A model generated the notes under the pieces. The model was not told the DNA's origin. It did no database searches and worked only from the letters and a program-made list of their open reading frames with translations. A DNA stretch of 21,580 nt from CAZAGD01 sp049699975 (lineage in GTDB: Bacteria > Desulfobacterota > SM23-61): assembly GCA_049699975.1 (NCBI GenBank), contig JBNAWB010000038.1, forward strand, positions 1 through 21,580. The letters are read 5' to 3'. Every line of letters begins with the position of its first letter. Within the stretch, counting starts at the first letter, position 1. Both the position numbers and the translations under genes were made by a program. This document shows positions 8,158 through 16,644 of the stretch, piece after piece.

Positions 8158-10665
8158 ATGTCCATGGCTAATTTTCAAAATCGCTTGCCTGTGAAATTAG
8201 AAGAAGAAATGCAGAAGTCATATATGGACTACGCTATGTCGGTGATTATCGGGCGAGCTCTGCCCGATGTCCGGGATGGCTTAAAGCCTGTGCACCGCCG
8301 CGTGCTCTATGCTATGTATGACTTAGGCAATGATTGGAATAAACCCTTCAAGAAATCGGCCAGAATTGTAGGTGATGTAATCGGCAAGTATCATCCTCAT
8401 GGGGACATGGCCGTTTATGATGCCTTAGTGCGCATGGCCCAGGATTTTTCCTTGCGCTATCCTTTAATCGAGGGGCAAGGAAACTTTGGTTCTATAGATG
8501 GGGATCCCCCAGCAGCCATGCGTTATACAGAAGTGCGTATGGCCCGCTTAGCTGGTGAGCTCCTGGCCGATATCGAGAAAGAAACTGTTGACTTTGTGCC
8601 CAATTACGATGGTACTTTAAACGAGCCTGCTGTCTTGCCAGCCCGCTTTCCGAATCTCTTAGTAAATGGGTCCTCGGGCATAGCAGTGGGTATGGCGACC
8701 AATATTCCGCCCCATAATCTGACGGAAGTAATCGATGCTACTATAACGCTCATCAATAATCCGGAGATCTCGGTAGAAGAATTATTAAAAATTATACCCG
8801 GCCCGGATTTTCCCACAGGCGGTTTTATCTTGGGCCGGGCCGGCATAAGGGAAGCATACCTTTCGGGTAAAGGTATTATTCAATTAAGGGCGCGGGCGCT
8901 CATTGAGCGGCAAAAGAGAACGGAAAAAGAGTCCATAGTTATTACCGAGCTACCCTATCAGGTAAATAAAGCAAAGCTTTTGGAGAAGATAGCTGAGTTA
9001 GTCCAAGAGAAGAAGATAGAGGGCATTGCCGATTTGCGCGATGAATCTGACCGAGAAGGATTGCGCGTGGTCATAGAACTCAAAAGAGATGCCGTAGCGC
9101 AAGTCATCCTCAACCAACTTTTCAAAAACACCCAAATGCAGGTTACCTATGGCATAATCTTTTTAGCCATCGTTCATGGGCAGCCCCTCCTTTTAAACAT
9201 CAAAGAATTATTGCAGGAATTTATCAACCATCGGCGCGAAATAGTTACCCGCCGAACGAAATTTGAGCTGGCCAAGGCCGAAGCCAATGCTCATATCTTA
9301 GAAGGGCTAAAGATAGCCCTGGATAATTTAGATAAGATTATTAATCTTATTCGCTCTTCGAAGACGCCCAAGGAAGCGAAAGAGAACCTCATGGCCCGTT
9401 TTGGCCTTTCCGAGGCGCAGGCTACGGCCATCTTAGAAATGCGCCTGCAGCGCTTGACCAACATGGAACGGGAAAAGATAAACGAGGATTATCGAGAGGT
9501 AATCAAGCTTATCGCTCGCTTGCGAGAAATTTTAAGCCAGGAAAGGCTTTTGCTTAATTTAATAATCGAAGAGTTGCAAGAGATAAAAGAGAAGTATGGA
9601 GACGAGCGGCGTACAGAGATAGTGGAAGAAGCTTTAGATATCAGCTTAGAGGATTTAATCGTCGAAGAAGATATGGTGGTCACGGTCAGCCATTCCGGAT
9701 ATATTAAGCGCAACGCCATTAGCCTTTATCGAAGCCAAAAGCGTGGTGGCCGCGGGAAAATGGGCATGACCACTAAAGAAGAAGACTTTGTGGAACATCT
9801 TTTTGTGGCCTCCACGCATAGCTATATACTCATTTTTACAGACGCGGGTAAAGTTTATTGGTTAAAAGTCCATGAAATTCCCCAAGGTGGAAGATTAGCG
9901 CGGGGAAAAGCCATCGTTAATTTGCTCAACATTTCTCCAGAAGAGAAGATTACCGCTATCCTGCCCGTAAAAGAATTTGCGGAGGGCAAATACGTCTTCA
10001 TGGCCACTAAACAAGGGATAGTGAAGAAGACGGATCTTTTAGCATACAGCCATCCCCGTTCGGGAGGAATTATCGCTTTATCTTTAGACCCAGGCGATCA
10101 GTTAATAGCCGCCGGCCTAACTGACGGGGCCAAAGAGATTCTTTTGAGTTCGCGCGAAGGGAAAGCCATCCGTTTTGCAGAAGAAGAGACCAGACCTATG
10201 GGGCGTACAGCCCGAGGCGTAAAGGGCATAGAGTTGAGTCCAGGGGATTATTTAGTTTCCATGGACATAATCAATCCTGAGCTTAAAGCAGGGACGATCC
10301 TCTCCGTAACGGAAAAGGGCTATGGTAAAAGGACTCCTATAGAGGAGTATCCAAGGCAAAGTCGCGGAGGCAAGGGAGTAATCACCATTAAGACCACTCC
10401 TCGGAACGGGAAATTAGTAGGCGTGCAGCAAATAATTGAGCAAGATGAAGTTATGCTGATAACCGACAGAGGAAAAATAATCCGCTTGCCCGGAGAAGAT
10501 ATCTCCATGATTGGCCGAAACACTCAAGGAGTTAAGCTCATCGACTTAGAAAATGGAGAACGGGTAATGGCCGTCACCAGATTGGCAGAAAAAGAAGAGG
10601 GGAAAGAAGAGGAAGAGGCTTTGGGTGAAGGTCGGGCAGAACCCGAAGGTGAAGGTGAAGAATAG
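8158..10665 (+). CDS. gyrA: DNA gyrase subunit A
   Basis: GyrA carries the DNA breakage-reunion domain and the DNA-wrapping beta-pinwheel. In the 835-residue protein the catalytic tyrosine is Tyr123 in AAMRYTEVR. The GyrA box QKRGGRG (527-533), which defines true gyrase against topoisomerase IV, is present, and a related QSRGGKG lies at 734-740. The last 25 residues are a Glu-rich acidic tail, as in enterobacterial GyrA. In the quinolone-contact helix (HPHGDMAVYDAL) the residue equivalent to E. coli Ser83 is Met84, while the acidic partner is kept as Asp88. gpsA starts four bases after the stop. Confidence 0.97.
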   Translation: MSMANFQNRLPVKLEEEMQKSYMDYAMSVIIGRALPDVRDGLKPVHRRVLYAMYDLGNDWNKPFKKSARIVGDVIGKYHPHGDMAVYDALVRMAQDFSLRYPLIEGQGNFGSIDGDPPAAMRYTEVRMARLAGELLADIEKETVDFVPNYDGTLNEPAVLPARFPNLLVNGSSGIAVGMATNIPPHNLTEVIDATITLINNPEISVEELLKIIPGPDFPTGGFILGRAGIREAYLSGKGIIQLRARALIERQKRTEKESIVITELPYQVNKAKLLEKIAELVQEKKIEGIADLRDESDREGLRVVIELKRDAVAQVILNQLFKNTQMQVTYGIIFLAIVHGQPLLLNIKELLQEFINHRREIVTRRTKFELAKAEANAHILEGLKIALDNLDKIINLIRSSKTPKEAKENLMARFGLSEAQATAILEMRLQRLTNMEREKINEDYREVIKLIARLREILSQERLLLNLIIEELQEIKEKYGDERRTEIVEEALDISLEDLIVEEDMVVTVSHSGYIKRNAISLYRSQKRGGRGKMGMTTKEEDFVEHLFVASTHSYILIFTDAGKVYWLKVHEIPQGGRLARGKAIVNLLNISPEEKITAILPVKEFAEGKYVFMATKQGIVKKTDLLAYSHPRSGGIIALSLDPGDQLIAAGLTDGAKEILLSSREGKAIRFAEEETRPMGRTARGVKGIELSPGDYLVSMDIINPELKAGTILSVTEKGYGKRTPIEEYPRQSRGGKGVITIKTTPRNGKLVGVQQIIEQDEVMLITDRGKIIRLPGEDISMIGRNTQGVKLIDLENGERVMAVTRLAEKEEGKEEEEALGEGRAEPEGEGEE

Positions 10666-10669
10666 GCCC

Positions 10670-11683
10670 ATGAGTTTAGGGGATGAAATAAAGGTAGGCG
10701 TCATTGGAGCGGGAAGTTGGGGAACAACGCTTGCTAATCTGTTAGCGGAAGAAATTTCCCGCGTGGAACTTTGGGTATTCGAAGGAGAGTTGTACAGAAT
10801 TCTCCGCGAAAAAAGGGAGAATACGTATTTCCTCCCCGGTCTGTCTCTATCGCCGAATATTTCCTTCACCCAATCAATTGCTCAGGCTTTTGCTGATAAA
10901 GATTTTCTGGTGTGCGCGCTTCCTTCGCACGCCGTAAGGACTGTTTTCAGAGAAGGGAGTCCTTTTTTGCAGGAAAAGACTTTGCTTGTTAGCGCCACCA
11001 AGGGGCTGGAGGAAGAGACCTGTAAAACGGCATCCCAAATAATAAGAGAAGAAGTAGACCCCGCGAAGAAGGTCAGCATTGCCTGTCTTTCCGGACCAAG
11101 TTTCGCCCGGGAAGTGAGCCGCAAAATTCCCACGGCAGTTACGGCCGCCGCTTATGAGTCCGAGGTAGCCTCCCGAGTACAGACGCTTTTTGCGCGGCCA
11201 TATTTTCGGGTCTATACGAATGATGATTTGCCTGGGGTGGAATTAGCAGGAGCAGTGAAGAACGTTATGGCTATAGCAGCCGGAATCTGTGATGGTCTGG
11301 GATTAGGCCACAGTTCCCGAGCCGCCTTAATAACTCGAGGCCTGGCCGAGATGACTAGATTAGGAGTAAGAATGGGAGCTAAGGAAAAAACCTTTTTTGG
11401 GTTAGCTGGCTTGGGTGATTTAGTATTAACTTGTACTGGTGATTTGAGTCGCAATCGCCAAGTGGGTCTGGAAATTGGTCGGGGGCGACCCTTAAAAGAA
11501 ATTTTAGGGGGCATGAAAATGGTGGCCGAAGGGATTAAGACAACAAAAGCTTTGCGCCATTTAGCCCAGAACTTAAACATAGAAATGCCCATTACGGAGA
11601 AGATTTATGAAATTATCTATGAGGGAAAGAAGCCGCACCAGGCCGTAGGCGAGTTAATGAACCGCCTCCCCCGTTCAGAATAA
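10670..11683 (+). CDS. gpsA: NAD(P)H-dependent glycerol-3-phosphate dehydrogenase
   Basis: GpsA reduces dihydroxyacetone phosphate to sn-glycerol 3-phosphate, the backbone precursor of phospholipids, in the cytoplasm. From the ATG at 10670 the protein has 337 residues, the family length. It shows the dinucleotide-binding GVIGAGSWGT (10-19), SGPSFAREV (141-149), GAVKNV with catalytic Lys197, and the GLAGLGDLVLTCT block (244-256). An in-frame GTG at 10625 would add 15 residues inside gyrA. It is rejected because the Rossmann strand normally begins within about ten residues of the start. The four-base gap after gyrA suggests coupling to the gyrase operon. Confidence 0.95.
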   Translation: MSLGDEIKVGVIGAGSWGTTLANLLAEEISRVELWVFEGELYRILREKRENTYFLPGLSLSPNISFTQSIAQAFADKDFLVCALPSHAVRTVFREGSPFLQEKTLLVSATKGLEEETCKTASQIIREEVDPAKKVSIACLSGPSFAREVSRKIPTAVTAAAYESEVASRVQTLFARPYFRVYTNDDLPGVELAGAVKNVMAIAAGICDGLGLGHSSRAALITRGLAEMTRLGVRMGAKEKTFFGLAGLGDLVLTCTGDLSRNRQVGLEIGRGRPLKEILGGMKMVAEGIKTTKALRHLAQNLNIEMPITEKIYEIIYEGKKPHQAVGELMNRLPRSE

Positions 11684-11721
11684 AGAGAAGTGGGTCAAAT
11701 TATAAAGAAAAGAAAAAATTT

Positions 11722-12351
11722 TCAGGGAGGAAAATCAGCACAGAGATGGCGGAGCAATCTGCGGAGGAGCGGTTGGCGGGCAAAAGATGGACCAGAGATC
11801 TTGCCTTCCCTTTCCCAAAAGACAGTCTTATTCTCCAAATTCCAAAGAGTTAATTTTATTCTTAGTTGACAATAGCCTTGCCGGTAAGTGGGCAAGAAAA
11901 TATATTCATCATGCGTTCCCTGCCAAGCAGGAAAACCCGCCGAACCGATGGCCGAAGCCTCTTGGGCATATTCTAAGATAGAACCTATTAATAAAAAATT
12001 GGTGCCTAATTTCTCGGGGAGATTATTTGCTTCTAAAGTGGCCATAGAAGAAGCAGAAGGAACGACCCCATCCTGGGCCCCAATAAGAGAAAATCCTTTT
12101 TCCTTTAATATATCATGCAAGCTCTGCGTAAGTATTTTTCCAGATTCCGGGAAGCCCGGAGCATCAAGAGCCGGGGCGATAGCCAAGGGATAAGATTTAA
12201 GATTAAGAGATAAATATGTCCCTTGGGGTTTTTCTAAGGCAAGCTGATAAAGACAGCCTCCTAAACAAAGCAAGAAGATTAAGCCGCCTGGGAAGAAAAG
12301 AGGCGCTGACCTCTTGCTGCTTTTTAAGAAATTCGTTAAAATGCAAATCAT
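11722..12351 (-). CDS. Putative outer-membrane lipoprotein of unknown function
   Basis: The 209-residue product has a basic N-region (K10-R14), a hydrophobic segment and a lipobox LGGC with Cys33. It should therefore be exported and lipidated in a Gram-negative-type envelope. The mature part begins a strand-rich domain with the pattern YPLAIAPALDAPG ... ILTQSLHDILKEKGF ... GTNFLLIGSILEY ... LTLWNLENKTVFWERE. This resembles the layout of small CsgG/LpoB/DUF799-like lipoproteins, but no family can be asserted. ATG at 12351 is preferred to an upstream TTG (12357) because AAAGG lies at the right distance. It is convergent with gpsA (38-base gap) and divergent from the fmdB-like gene. Confidence 0.8.
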   Translation of the reverse strand: MICILTNFLKSSKRSAPLFFPGGLIFLLCLGGCLYQLALEKPQGTYLSLNLKSYPLAIAPALDAPGFPESGKILTQSLHDILKEKGFSLIGAQDGVVPSASSMATLEANNLPEKLGTNFLLIGSILEYAQEASAIGSAGFPAWQGTHDEYIFLPTYRQGYCQLRIKLTLWNLENKTVFWEREGKISGPSFARQPLLRRLLRHLCADFPP

Positions 12352-12369
12352 GAGCAAAACCTTTATTTT

Positions 12370-12398
12370 ATTAGAGTAGAAAACAGAGATCCTGTCAA
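12370..12398 (-). promoter_or_regulatory. Near-consensus promoter of the lipoprotein gene
   Basis: On the - strand TTGACA (12398-12393) is followed after 17 bases by TCTAAT (12375-12370): a perfect -35 and a -10 with one mismatch. The predicted start near 12363 leaves a leader of only about a dozen bases, including AAAGG. This is the strongest promoter by eye in the window. The divergent fmdB-like gene starts only 18 bases beyond the -35. Confidence 0.7.
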
Positions 12399-12416
12399 GG
12401 GAGGGAAGGGAAGAAG

Positions 12417-12776
12417 ATGCCCATTTACGAATTTCTTTGCCAGGATTGCGGGAAGATATCGAGCTTCTTAGTCCTGAACATCCACACGCCTTTTTCCCCA
12501 GAGTGTAAAAAGTGTCAAAGTAAAAAAATGACCCGGCTTATCTCGCGCGTGGCCAGAATTCGGTCTGAAGAGAGTCGGCTGGAGTCTTTGGCGGATCCCA
12601 GTAAATTTAGTGATTTAGATGAACGTGATCCGGCGCGTATGGCGCGCTGGATGAAAAAAATGGGTAAGGAGTTAGGAGAAGATTTAGGAGAAGATTTTGA
12701 TGCCCTGGTGGATGAAGCCATGGAAGAAGAAGCAAAGAGCCGAGAAGAGGACGCCGAGAATAAAGAAGAAATTTAA
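12417..12776 (+). CDS. FmdB-family zinc ribbon protein
   Basis: The 119-residue protein begins with MPIYEFLCQDCG and has two Cys-x2-Cys knuckles (Cys8/Cys11 and Cys30/Cys33), the FmdB/CxxC_CxxC_SSSS putative regulatory domain. The role of this family is not established. Residues ~45-119 are unusual for the usually short family: a charged, mostly helical, Glu-rich tail (GKELGEDLGEDFDALVDEA). AAGGGAGGGAAGGG precedes the ATG. The next gene starts 20 bases after its stop on the same strand, so the two probably form an operon. Confidence 0.85.
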   Translation: MPIYEFLCQDCGKISSFLVLNIHTPFSPECKKCQSKKMTRLISRVARIRSEESRLESLADPSKFSDLDERDPARMARWMKKMGKELGEDLGEDFDALVDEAMEEEAKSREEDAENKEEI

Positions 12777-12795
12777 TATTTAAAAGGAGGAATTT

Positions 12796-13590
12796 ATGCC
12801 CCAAACATTCCTAAATGGGTTTGATCTTTACTACAATATTTATGGTAGCGGGCCACCAATTATATTTATCCATGGCTTAGGCATGGATCAGAGCATGTGG
12901 GATTTACAAATACCCCAGTTTTCTCCTCATTACCAAGTCATTCTCTATGACCTTCGCGGCCATGGAGCATCAGAGAGCCCGCCCCACCCTTATTCTATAG
13001 AACTCTTTGCTGACGATCTGCATTTATTTCTGCGTTTTTTAGGTTTGAAAAAAGCTATTATCTTAGGTTTATCTTTAGGAGGCAGGATCCTTTTGAAATT
13101 TGCTCTGAAATATCCCGAAGAGATTAAAGCCCTCATTTTATGCGCTGCCCAGAGCGAGACACCCGAGGAGAGCAAACAGCGTTTCCAATGGTTAGCAGAG
13201 ATGGCCCAGAAAGAAGGCATGACGAAGACGGCCGAGGCCTACTTTGCCCTGCCTTTGTTTCAGACCTTAGCTACTAAAAACCCGGCCAGGCTGCAACGTG
13301 AAAAAGAGCGCTTTATTAAAACATCTCCCCTTGGTTTTGCTCAATCTTGCTTGGCCATAGCCCAGATGGAGCCGCTCACAGGTTTATTAGAGCAGATAAA
13401 GGCACCTACCTTAGCTTTAGCAGGAGAGTGGGATACACCTTATTTGCCTTTCTTAGATATTTATGCTGCCCAAATCAGTAATTGCCAAAAGAGGATTATT
13501 CCCCAAGCTGGCCATATATGCAACATAGAAAATCCTGCAGGCTTTGAGGAGGCCGTAAAAAAATTCTTAGAAAATCTACCGCCAGGATAA
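12796..13590 (+). CDS. Alpha/beta-fold hydrolase
   Basis: The 264-residue protein has the canonical alpha/beta hydrolase order: oxyanion-hole HGLGMDQSMW (26-35), DLRGHGASE (52-60), nucleophile Ser93 in GLSLGG, acid Asp213 in GEWDTPY and His240 in AGHICNIENP. The layout matches 3-oxoadipate enol-lactonase/BioH-like esterases, but substrate cannot be read from sequence. No signal peptide is seen, so it is cytoplasmic. A perfect AAGGAGG lies upstream of the ATG. It follows the fmdB-like gene and converges with der. Confidence 0.9.
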   Translation: MPQTFLNGFDLYYNIYGSGPPIIFIHGLGMDQSMWDLQIPQFSPHYQVILYDLRGHGASESPPHPYSIELFADDLHLFLRFLGLKKAIILGLSLGGRILLKFALKYPEEIKALILCAAQSETPEESKQRFQWLAEMAQKEGMTKTAEAYFALPLFQTLATKNPARLQREKERFIKTSPLGFAQSCLAIAQMEPLTGLLEQIKAPTLALAGEWDTPYLPFLDIYAAQISNCQKRIIPQAGHICNIENPAGFEEAVKKFLENLPPG

Positions 13591-13615
13591 AATTCTTCTG
13601 GCTAATTTATTTTTT
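13581..13615 (+). terminator. Probable rho-independent terminator between hydrolase and der
   Basis: GCCAGGA (13581-13587) pairs with TTCTGGC (13596-13602, one G-T pair) around an 8-base loop, and TAATTTATTTTTT follows. The hydrolase stop codon lies inside the hairpin. The stem is short, so strength is uncertain. The tail reads into the end of der, which runs in the opposite direction. Confidence 0.5.
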
Positions 13616-14920
13616 GGCCCGCCAATATAAACGGAGAGGAGTACCCAGGAAGCCAAATTTCTCCCGCAATTGGCGCAAGAGATACCGTTGGTAGGAAGTA
13701 TCTACCTCTTCAGGCAGATTAGTAAAGATGACAAAAGTGGGCGGAGCTACTTCTACTTGGGTCATGTAGTAAAGTTTTACCGCGCGGGTACCGGCCAGAG
13801 GAGGAGGGTATTTTTGCCCAATTTCTTTGAGCCATTTATTTAACTCAGCCGTAGCAATCCTTTTGCGATGCTCCGCGATTACTTGGCCAAGGAGTTTAAA
13901 AATTTTTTCTATTCCCTGGCCAGTAAGAGCCGAGATGAAAAGAACGGGCACAAAGTCTAAGGTCCTCATTTCTTGATGAATCCGCTGCAGGTAACGCTGC
14001 TTTGTCTGGGCATCTTTTATTACTAAATCCCATTTATTGACGATAAGAATCATGGCGCGGCCATTCTCGGCGGCGAACTCCGCAATGCGCTTATCTTGTT
14101 CGGTTAGCCCTTCCCAGCCATCGATAGTGATCAAGGCTACATCGCAGCGCTCTAAACTTCGTAAAGCCCGCAAAGTCATAATCTTTTCTAAGCGCTTAGT
14201 CAACTTACTTCTCCGCTTGATCCCCGCGGTATCAATAAAAATATATTTTTGACCATCTTTGTAGAGGGGAGTGTCTAAAGCGTCCCGAGTAGTACCAGGC
14301 GTGGCATCTACAATGGCGCGGGGAGAACCCAAGAGGCGATTGAGGAGCGAAGATTTGCCTACATTTGGTCTACCCACGATAGCCACCCTAATTTCTGCTT
14401 CGCTACTTTCTTGGGTAAAGGTAGGCGGAGGCAGTAAACGCAGAACTTCTTCCATTAGCGAAGGAATCCCCCGTCCGTGCTCGGCTGAAATGGCCTGGAG
14501 TTTAGCCACACCCAAGCGATAAAAATCGAAGAGATTTTTTTCCTGACTTTCTGTATCAATCTTATTGACCACATAGATAACCGGTTTAGCCACTTGGCGA
14601 AGATAATTAGCCACTTCTAAGTCAGCGTAAGTTAAGCCTTCCTGACCATCCAGGAGGAAAAGAATGAGATCAGCTTCCTCTATGGCTATCTCCGCCTGTT
14701 CCCGCACCTGCTTTTGTATAGAGGCCTGGGGGGTCGGCTCAAACCCTCCAGTATCAATTAAGATAAAAGAATGGTCATCGAAGGTGGCCTCGCCATAAAG
14801 GCGATCACGAGTTACACCTGGTTCGTCTTCCACGATCGCTTGGCGCCTCCTGAGCAAACGATTAAAAAGAGTAGATTTTCCTACATTGGGGCGACCGATT
14901 ATAGCGATAATAGGCTTCAT
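13607..14920 (-). CDS. der: Ribosome-assembly GTPase Der (EngA)
   Basis: Der is the essential double GTPase needed for 50S subunit maturation. The 437-residue protein has two tandem G domains. The first has P-loop GRPNVGKS (9-16), DTGG (56-59) and NKID (119-122). The second has P-loop GRPNVGKS (183-190), DTAG (230-233) and NKWD (295-298). A KH-like domain (about 350-437) ends the protein. No clear Shine-Dalgarno precedes the ATG. It starts 16 bases after the stop of the upstream ACT-domain gene, so read-through or coupled expression is likely. Confidence 0.97.
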   Translation of the reverse strand: MKPIIAIIGRPNVGKSTLFNRLLRRRQAIVEDEPGVTRDRLYGEATFDDHSFILIDTGGFEPTPQASIQKQVREQAEIAIEEADLILFLLDGQEGLTYADLEVANYLRQVAKPVIYVVNKIDTESQEKNLFDFYRLGVAKLQAISAEHGRGIPSLMEEVLRLLPPPTFTQESSEAEIRVAIVGRPNVGKSSLLNRLLGSPRAIVDATPGTTRDALDTPLYKDGQKYIFIDTAGIKRRSKLTKRLEKIMTLRALRSLERCDVALITIDGWEGLTEQDKRIAEFAAENGRAMILIVNKWDLVIKDAQTKQRYLQRIHQEMRTLDFVPVLFISALTGQGIEKIFKLLGQVIAEHRKRIATAELNKWLKEIGQKYPPPLAGTRAVKLYYMTQVEVAPPTFVIFTNLPEEVDTSYQRYLLRQLREKFGFLGTPLRLYWRAKK

Positions 14921-14936
14921 GTAAGTAAAAAGAGAA

Positions 14937-15476
14937 TTAAGCTTTTTTAAGAGATATATCTATGGCTAATTTTTCGCCTAAAATGTTGAGTTCTTGGCGC
15001 AAGAGATCAGGAGATATTTCTTTGGGGACTTGAATGAGCATCTTCATGGTAAAAAGAGGAGTACCGCTTTCTGGAGATGGGTTGGTTTTGGTATGCAGGT
15101 CAATAATATTAATATTTTTATCAGCTAACAGCCGGGATACATGATAGACAATGCCCATACGGTCTAACCCGATAGTGGCCAATTCATAAGTTTCCCAAAG
15201 CTCGGCAGGTTTAGGAAGGGCAACCCTTTCGCCTAAGGGGGTGAGCAGAATAGAAAGATGTTTTTCCCATTCCAATCGTTTGCAACCCAAGGAAAGGCGA
15301 AAGAAGAAATCTTCCCCGCTACCAGAAAGAAGAATTAGCAAAGCAAATTGGTCTCCCAGAATGGTCATACTGGAATCTTCCAAATTTCCTCCGCATTCAT
15401 AAATTAAACCGGCCACATCCGCCACTATTCCTGGGCGGTCTTGGCCAATGGCCGAAAGAACGAAATATTTTTTCAT
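14937..15476 (-). CDS. Double ACT-domain protein, GcvR-like
   Basis: The 179-residue protein consists of two ACT domains (about 4-80 and 97-175) and little else. Each has the turn motif typical of ligand-binding ACT units: DRPGI (13-17) and DRMGI (105-109). The arrangement matches the glycine cleavage repressor GcvR, which acts by binding a partner rather than DNA. No DNA-binding or catalytic domain is visible. The likely role is amino-acid sensing, with partner unknown. AAGGAGGG precedes the ATG. It sits 203 bases after pxpC and directly before der. Confidence 0.85.
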   Translation of the reverse strand: MKKYFVLSAIGQDRPGIVADVAGLIYECGGNLEDSSMTILGDQFALLILLSGSGEDFFFRLSLGCKRLEWEKHLSILLTPLGERVALPKPAELWETYELATIGLDRMGIVYHVSRLLADKNINIIDLHTKTNPSPESGTPLFTMKMLIQVPKEISPDLLRQELNILGEKLAIDISLKKA

Positions 15477-15679
15477 AGGCCCTCCTTTGTATCCAGATAA
15501 TATTTTTAAAAGTTACTCTCCCTCTTTCCCTGGAGACCGGGTCATAATTAATAAATAGCTAACTTTTAATGAAGGCGCCAGAGGCTCTTTTTTGATTTTT
15601 CTGTGTTCCTTTGAACCAAGGTGGTGGCCATTAAGCTTCCCGGCCCAATTACGACCCGCGTCCATAAGGAGAAGTGGTA

Positions 15680-16621
15680 TCATATTGATTGAAAAAACCT
15701 TCGCAAATTGCCCCAAAGATTTTGAAAAGCCTCCTGCGCCTCCATTAGGGTGGTTGCCTGAAAACGCAATTTATCACCCGGGGCGCATTGGGCCGCCAAG
15801 GGCAGATCAGCGTTAATAACCGTGGCGATTATAGGATACCCCCCAATAGTCTGCCGATCGGCAAGGAGAAGGATCGGTTGTCCATCAGGAGGGACTTGAA
15901 TCGTCCCGTTAGCTAAGCCGCAGGTAATAAGTTCTTCATTATTCGCCCGGGTAATAGGAGTTCCTTGTAAACGGTAGCCCATGCGGTCAGATTGGGGAGT
16001 TATAGTATAGGCCGAGGTCAAAAAAGCCTCCCGGCCCTCGGCCGAAAAATAATCAGCAAAAGGACCAAGGATAACGCGCAAGCAAGGATTCCTCTGGTAA
16101 GCAGGGCGCAAAGATGCTGGTAAAGACCGCCCGGCTAATTCTTGCCCTTTTGGGGGACAGGGAAGCAGAGGGAGCATATCCCCCGCTTTTAGCGGGCGCC
16201 CTTCTAAGCCGCCAAAATGGCCTAAGAGGTAAGTGGAACGGGAGCCCATGATGGGCGGAACAGCAATTCCTCCCCAGACGGCTAAATATGCCCGCACCCC
16301 GTTTTTCCTCTGGCCGAAACTCAGGATAGACCCGGCAGAAACGGCGCAAACAGTCCAATTAGGAAGAGGTTGCCCATTTAGGCGGGGATTTAAGTCAGCA
16401 CCAGTTATGGCTACCAGAGTATTTTGGTGAAATTTGAGCATGGGGCCGGCAAAAGTTATCTCTAACCCAGCTGCTTCTTCCGCGTTGCCCAACAGGAGAT
16501 TTCCGGCGGTTAGGGCAAAAGAATCTAAGGCTCCGGCCGTGCCTATGCCATAACGCTGATAACCCCAACGGCCTAAATCTTGGACCGTAGTAAAAATTCC
16601 AGGTTTAATGACCTCGATCAT
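15680..16621 (-). CDS. pxpC: 5-oxoprolinase subunit PxpC (biotin-dependent carboxylase-like)
   Basis: PxpC (KipA/AHS2 domain) works with PxpA and PxpB in ATP-dependent ring opening of 5-oxoproline to glutamate. From the ATG at 16621 the protein has 313 residues. It carries TTVQDLGR (11-18), GALDSFAL (30-37), SDRMGYRL (211-218) and PDGQPILLLADRQTIGGYP (245-263), all family hallmarks. A TTG at 16648, overlapping the pxpB stop (TTGA), is an alternative start that adds nine residues. The ATG is preferred because family members begin almost directly with this strand. Confidence 0.92.
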   Translation of the reverse strand: MIEVIKPGIFTTVQDLGRWGYQRYGIGTAGALDSFALTAGNLLLGNAEEAAGLEITFAGPMLKFHQNTLVAITGADLNPRLNGQPLPNWTVCAVSAGSILSFGQRKNGVRAYLAVWGGIAVPPIMGSRSTYLLGHFGGLEGRPLKAGDMLPLLPCPPKGQELAGRSLPASLRPAYQRNPCLRVILGPFADYFSAEGREAFLTSAYTITPQSDRMGYRLQGTPITRANNEELITCGLANGTIQVPPDGQPILLLADRQTIGGYPIIATVINADLPLAAQCAPGDKLRFQATTLMEAQEAFQNLWGNLRRFFQSI

Positions 16622-16644
16622 AAAATTGGCTATTTTTGAAAAAA

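Noticed and set aside
10625..10669. Longer gpsA starting with GTG inside gyrA
   Set aside because: It would add 15 residues before the Rossmann strand with no family support. ATG at 10670 gives the usual length.
11787..12193. Open frames on the + strand opposite the lipoprotein gene
   Set aside because: The - strand product has a lipobox, ribosome site and strong promoter; the + frames have none.
15513..15716. 67-codon open frame on the - strand overlapping the end of pxpC
   Set aside because: No recognisable domain and overlap with pxpC; composition looks like chance.
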